From: Pseudomonadota bacterium
GTDB lineage: Bacteria > Pseudomonadota > Gammaproteobacteria > Steroidobacterales > Steroidobacteraceae
NCBI GenBank assembly: GCA_003242495.1
Contig: QGUO01000086.1
Span: forward strand, 1 to 10,744
Reading direction: 5' to 3'
DNA length: 10,744 nt
The position numbers and the translations under genes are program-made. Below, in pieces: positions 8,226-10,744 of this stretch; the first letter of the stretch is position 1; each line of letters starts with the position of its first letter. The notes under the pieces were generated by a model. The model had not been told where the DNA came from and did not search any database. It saw nothing but the letters and a program-made list of their open reading frames with translations.

Positions 8226-9026
8226 CTAGCCGCTTTCCGCGGCACGCTGCTTGCGACGCAGCTTGCGCATGAACCAGATGAGCGGCCCGGAGAGGGCGTA
8301 TGCGCCGAACAGCACGAACAAGGACTCCGGGCTCAGGGACACGACCACATAGATGAGCGGAATGACGGCTGCATACATCCAGGGAATGCGGCCGCGCACA
8401 TTGAGCTCCTTGCCGCTCCAGTACGAGAACTTGCTCACCATGAGCGCGCCGATCAGCGCCGTGATGGCAAAGGCGAGCACCAGGCCCGGCAGACCCGCCA
8501 CATCGAACTTGCTGACCAGCCAGACGAAGCCCGCGACGGTGGCGGCCGCCGACGGGCTCGGCAACCCCTCGAAGTAGCGCTTGTCGGCCACGGCCGCGCG
8601 CGCGTTGAAGCGCGCCAGGCGCAGCCCGGCGGCCACCGCATAGAAGAAGGCCGCGAGCCAGCCGAACCGGCCCCAGAGCTGGCCATACTCGGCGATGCGC
8701 TCGACGCCCCACTGGTACACGACGATGGCCGGGGCGAGCCCGAAGGCCACCATGTCGGACAGGCTGTCGTACTCCTTGCCGAAGTCGCTCTGGGTGTTGG
8801 TCCAGCGCGCGACCCGCCCGTCGAGCCCGTCGAACACCATCGCCACGAACACGGCGATGCCGGCCCGGGCAAAATTGCCGTCGATGGCGGCCACGATGGC
8901 GTAGAAGCCGGCGAACATCGTGCCCGTCGTCAGCAGGTTCGGCAGCCAGTACACTCCGCGGCCGCGGGGCGAGGGCGCACCGCCCTCCGGCTGGGTGTCG
9001 AATTCGTTAGTGCTGCGCTCCTGCAT
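8226..9026 (-). CDS. pssA: CDP-diacylglycerol-serine O-phosphatidyltransferase, integral membrane type
   Basis: PssA makes phosphatidylserine from CDP-diacylglycerol and L-serine at the inner membrane, the committed step to phosphatidylethanolamine. The CDP-alcohol phosphotransferase signature DGxxARx8Gx3Dx3D is complete: Asp69, Gly70, Ala73, Arg74, Gly83, Asp87 and Asp91, with Asp66 just before. YWLPNLLTTGTMFAGFYAIV near residues 26-45 is typical of the membrane (type II) PssA, not the E. coli phospholipase-D-like enzyme. Several hydrophobic helices follow, and the C-terminus is basic. The protein has 266 residues from ATG 9026. The frame continues upstream, with another ATG at 9080, but that part has no family match and covers the putative promoter. 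The ribosome binding site before 9026 is poor. It heads the likely pssA-UDG-rimI operon and is divergent from the lytic transglycosylase gene. Confidence 0.93.
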   Translation of the reverse strand: MQERSTNEFDTQPEGGAPSPRGRGVYWLPNLLTTGTMFAGFYAIVAAIDGNFARAGIAVFVAMVFDGLDGRVARWTNTQSDFGKEYDSLSDMVAFGLAPAIVVYQWGVERIAEYGQLWGRFGWLAAFFYAVAAGLRLARFNARAAVADKRYFEGLPSPSAAATVAGFVWLVSKFDVAGLPGLVLAFAITALIGALMVSKFSYWSGKELNVRGRIPWMYAAVIPLIYVVVSLSPESLFVLFGAYALSGPLIWFMRKLRRKQRAAESG

Positions 9027-9053
9027 AAACACACCGTGGTTGGACGATGGCAC

Positions 9054-9080
9054 ATGATACAGGCTCGTGACGCATGTCAT
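9054..9080 (-). promoter_or_regulatory. Candidate pssA promoter
   Basis: On the minus strand ATGACA (9075-9080, five of six matches to TTGACA) and TATCAT (9054-9059, five of six to TATAAT) are separated by 15 bases, which is shorter than ideal. The -10 context CCTGTATCATG closely matches the one before prfC. The site lies about 27 bases upstream of the pssA ATG within the 71-base divergent gap. Confidence 0.35.
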
Positions 9081-9087
9081 AGCTGGC

Positions 9088-9092
9088 GGAGG
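9088..9092 (+). promoter_or_regulatory. Shine-Dalgarno that favours a TTG start
   Basis: GGAGG lies five bases before TTG 9098 and 14 bases before the in-frame ATG 9107. The spacing favours TTG as the start of the lytic transglycosylase gene. Confidence 0.5.
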
Positions 9093-9097
9093 TCGCG

Positions 9098-9730
9098 TTG
9101 CGCACGATGAGCGCGTCACATTCGCAGAGCCGTCCAGACCGCCGTCTCGAGATGATTCGCCCCGCTGACCTCGTCGCCCTGCTCCTGTTCGGCCTCGCCG
9201 GCGCCTGCCCGCCTGCCGCACTGGCCGACCGGCAGCAGGATCCCGAGCTCGGGCGGCTGCTCGCACTCACGCTCGAGGCCGGGGAATGCTTCGAGGACAA
9301 GTTCGACGAGCAGGTGTGGTTCGCGGCCATGGAGCCGAAGCTCAGGAACCTCGTCAAAGACGAGGCGGAGCGCGCCGAGATCCTGCACCACGTGTTCTGC
9401 GAGGCTCGGCGGCTCGATCTGCCTCCGGGGCTGATTCTCGCGGTCATCGACGTGGAAAGCCGCTTCGACCGCTGGGCCGTGTCCTCCGCCGGGGCGGTGG
9501 GCCTGATGCAGGTGATGCCCTTCTGGCCGAATCAGCTCGGCATGAGCAACCGCGAGCTGGTGCGCATCCCGCAGAACATCCGCATGGGCAGCACCATTCT
9601 GAAGTTCTACCTGGAGCGCGAGAACGGCGACTACACGCGGGCGCTGGCGCGTTACAACGGCAGCGTCGGACGGCGCACGTACTCGGACCTGGTCCTTACC
9701 CGCCTCGCCAGCCGCTGGAACTTCCGCTGA
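9098..9730 (+). CDS. Lytic transglycosylase with SLT domain
   Basis: A periplasmic or membrane-bound enzyme expected to cleave peptidoglycan glycan strands, forming 1,6-anhydro-muramic ends. It has 210 residues from TTG 9098. The SLT fold (PF01464) spans about residues 94-205. The catalytic glutamate is Glu120 in VESRFD; SSAGAVGLMQVMP (129-141) and the ARYNGS motif (Asn187) complete the signature. A signal sequence runs over residues 19-43 (IRPADLVALLLFGLAG...AALA), preceded by a basic 18-residue stretch if TTG or ATG 9107 is used. ATG 9152 would give a normal short signal peptide but has a poor ribosome binding site. LAGAC (33-37) is a poor lipobox, so signal peptidase I cleavage after Ala43 seems likelier. 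The gene converges with the acylphosphatase gene; only four bases separate the stops. Confidence 0.9.
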   Translation: MRTMSASHSQSRPDRRLEMIRPADLVALLLFGLAGACPPAALADRQQDPELGRLLALTLEAGECFEDKFDEQVWFAAMEPKLRNLVKDEAERAEILHHVFCEARRLDLPPGLILAVIDVESRFDRWAVSSAGAVGLMQVMPFWPNQLGMSNRELVRIPQNIRMGSTILKFYLERENGDYTRALARYNGSVGRRTYSDLVLTRLASRWNFR

Positions 9731-9734
9731 GCAC

Positions 9735-10016
9735 TCAGCCGGTGACGAATCCCGCCGGGATCTCGGCCGGCACTGCGAGCTCCTGCACTTCCACGTGACG
9801 CACGTGCGCCGCCGGCGGACCGACCCACAGCCAGGACACCAGCGCCTCGACGGCACGCGGCTCCCCGACGGCCAGCACGTCCACGGAGCCGTCCGGCAGG
9901 TTGCGGGCATATCCGCGCACCCCCAGCTCGAGCGCCTTGGCGCGGGTCGACGCGCGATAGAACACGCCCTGGACGCGTCCGGAGACACGGCAACGGCGAG
10001 CGACGAGCGCAGTCAT
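9735..10016 (-). CDS. acyP: Acylphosphatase
   Basis: A small cytosolic enzyme that hydrolyses acyl phosphates such as acetyl phosphate or carbamoyl phosphate. From ATG 10016 it has 93 residues, the normal family length. The phosphate-binding loop GRVQGVFYR carries the catalytic Arg21, and Asn39 in GYARNLPDGSVDV is the second catalytic residue. The open frame reaches back to 10148, but the extra 44 residues are Arg/Pro-rich, lack family similarity and overlap the preceding lipoprotein gene, so they are not used. The ribosome binding site is weak (AGGG about ten bases upstream). The gene lies 43 bases after the lipoprotein gene on the same strand, so the two may be cotranscribed. Confidence 0.93.
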   Translation of the reverse strand: MTALVARRCRVSGRVQGVFYRASTRAKALELGVRGYARNLPDGSVDVLAVGEPRAVEALVSWLWVGPPAAHVRHVEVQELAVPAEIPAGFVTG

Positions 10017-10059
10017 ACAGTCCGACCCTGGGGAACGACGCGGCCGCGGCGGGCGCTGC

Positions 10060-10377
10060 TCAACTGGATTCGTGACGACTGGCGGTCTGCGCCTGGCCGA
10101 GCGCTTCGGCCGCCTTGTCGTGCGCGGCAATGGCGTTGCGACGCGCATCGCGATACGCGCGCCGCTGCAGGCTTTCCTCGGCCCGCTGCAGCAGCTGCTG
10201 CGCTTCGCTCAGCTTGTGCGGAACCACGGTCTCCGCACCGGCCTCGCGTGCCGCCTTGATGGCCTGGCGCGCATCGCTCATTTCCTGCACCGGCGCGCTC
10301 GCACACCCCCACGTGCTCAGTCCTGCAAGGACCAGCAGGCACGCACTCCACAACCGATGCGGCACCACGAACGTCAT
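10060..10377 (-). CDS. Small DUF4398-type lipoprotein
   Basis: A predicted envelope protein of 105 residues. Residues 1-25 form a signal sequence (basic, then WSACLLVLAGLSTWGC) with a candidate lipid-modified Cys25 followed by ASAP. The -3 position is Thr and -2 is Trp instead of the usual Leu and Ser/Ala, so the lipobox is imperfect. The mature part is almost entirely helical and charged (SDARQAIKAAREAGAETVVPHKLSEAQQLLQRAEESL...), as expected for DUF4398 proteins, which often form coiled coils and occur near OmpA-like proteins. The function of the family is unknown. Start ATG 10377 has only a weak AGG five bases upstream. It may be cotranscribed with the acylphosphatase gene; a direct functional link is not evident. 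Confidence 0.8.
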   Translation of the reverse strand: MTFVVPHRLWSACLLVLAGLSTWGCASAPVQEMSDARQAIKAAREAGAETVVPHKLSEAQQLLQRAEESLQRRAYRDARRNAIAAHDKAAEALGQAQTASRHESS

Positions 10378-10584
10378 GATGGCCTAAGCCTACACCGTCG
10401 CGACAGCGAAGCATACAATGGAGAATACGATGGCGCGCGCGCGTGCGGCCGGCTCGACGTTGCATTCGACATACAAGCATGGATTTCGCCGCCGGCGGGA
10501 GGCATCGAGCGCATGCGCGAAGCGTCAGTGAATGCCGCGTTTCGCGCGCATCATCCGGCATATGCGGGAGCTTGCAGAACGGCC
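10378..10584. other. Divergent intergenic region upstream of the lipoprotein and quinone reductase genes
   Basis: This 207-base gap must hold promoters for both flanking genes, but I can name none with confidence. CATACAA occurs twice (10412-10418 and 10470-10476). The first copy contains TACAAT (10414-10419), a fair -10 without a matching -35. A 37-codon open frame (10418-10531) has no recognisable product. Confidence 0.4.
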
Positions 10585-10744
10585 ATGGCCGAAATCCTCG
10601 TCCTGTTTTATTCGCGCAAAGGCAGCACCGCCGAGCTCGCGCGACAAGTCGCCCGGGGCGTCGAGTCCGTGCCCGGCGCGCGCGCGCGGCTGCGCACCGT
10701 GCCCCAGGTGAGCGCAGTGATCGAGCGGCCCGAACCGCCCGTGC
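10585..10744 (+). CDS. WrbA/flavodoxin-like NAD(P)H:quinone oxidoreductase, N-terminal part (3' truncated)
   Basis: The first 53 residues are visible: MAEILVLFYSRKGSTAELAR and onward to RLRTVPQVSAVIERPEPPV, where the window ends. The initial beta strand followed by YSRKGST is the FMN-phosphate loop of flavodoxins. The following ARGVESVPGARARLRTVP pattern is typical of WrbA-like quinone reductases, which transfer two electrons from NAD(P)H to quinones and limit redox cycling in the cytosol. ATG 10585 is the only reasonable start; GGGAG lies about 14 bases upstream, further than ideal. The domain assignment is firm, but WrbA proper cannot be separated from close relatives on so short a stretch. 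Confidence 0.82.
   Translation, partial: MAEILVLFYSRKGSTAELARQVARGVESVPGARARLRTVPQVSAVIERPEPPV

Noticed and set aside
7263..9110. A 615-codon open frame on the plus strand across the UDG and pssA genes
   Set aside because: It spans two well-supported genes and their junction, with low-complexity Arg/Gly/His sequence and no domain signature.
10017..10148. N-terminal extension of acylphosphatase
   Set aside because: Arg/Pro-rich, overlaps the lipoprotein gene, and the 93-residue form already matches the full family length.
10418..10531. Small 37-codon open frame in the gap before the quinone reductase gene
   Set aside because: No ribosome binding site, no recognisable product and strongly basic composition; likely chance in GC-rich DNA.

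Overview
The window looks like ordinary chromosomal housekeeping DNA from a high-GC gammaproteobacterium. The evidence is a TgpA/DUF58 pair, release factor RF3, a family 4 uracil-DNA glycosylase next to rimI, an integral-membrane PssA, a DUF4398 lipoprotein and a WrbA-like flavodoxin, together with very strong G/C preference at third codon positions. The genus cannot be fixed from sequence reading alone. I see no IS element, phage gene, CRISPR array, tRNA or rRNA, and no clear sign of recent transfer.

Layout. (1) Bases 1-3343, plus strand: the 3' end of a DUF58 gene, a TgpA-type membrane transglutaminase (ATGA overlap with DUF58) and a membrane-anchored MtfA-family zinc peptidase 24 bases further on. 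This is probably one operon, with a MoxR ATPase gene expected upstream of the window. (2) Bases 3388-9026, minus strand: read in transcription order, pssA, a family 4 UDG gene and rimI are tightly packed (12-base gap, then ATGA overlap) and look like one operon. After a hairpin-rich gap come prfC (RF3) with its own likely promoter and leader, then an MFS/UMF1-type transporter. The transporter gene converges on mtfA, and a strong GC hairpin lies at the junction. (3) Bases 9098-9730, plus strand: an SLT-type lytic transglycosylase, divergent from pssA. (4) Bases 9735-10377, minus strand: an acylphosphatase and a small DUF4398 lipoprotein. (5) From 10585, plus strand: the start of a WrbA/flavodoxin-like quinone reductase, cut by the window end.

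Functionally the region mixes envelope work (TgpA, PssA, lytic transglycosylase, lipoprotein, transporter), translation (RF3, RimI) and DNA repair (UDG). I found no convincing new multi-gene system. The points worth a second look are structural: GC hairpins without U-tracts at gene ends, a dyad just upstream of the prfC ribosome binding site, a -10-like motif shared by prfC and pssA, a duplicated start cassette in the transporter gene, a long disordered linker in the UDG, and a membrane anchor on the MtfA homologue.
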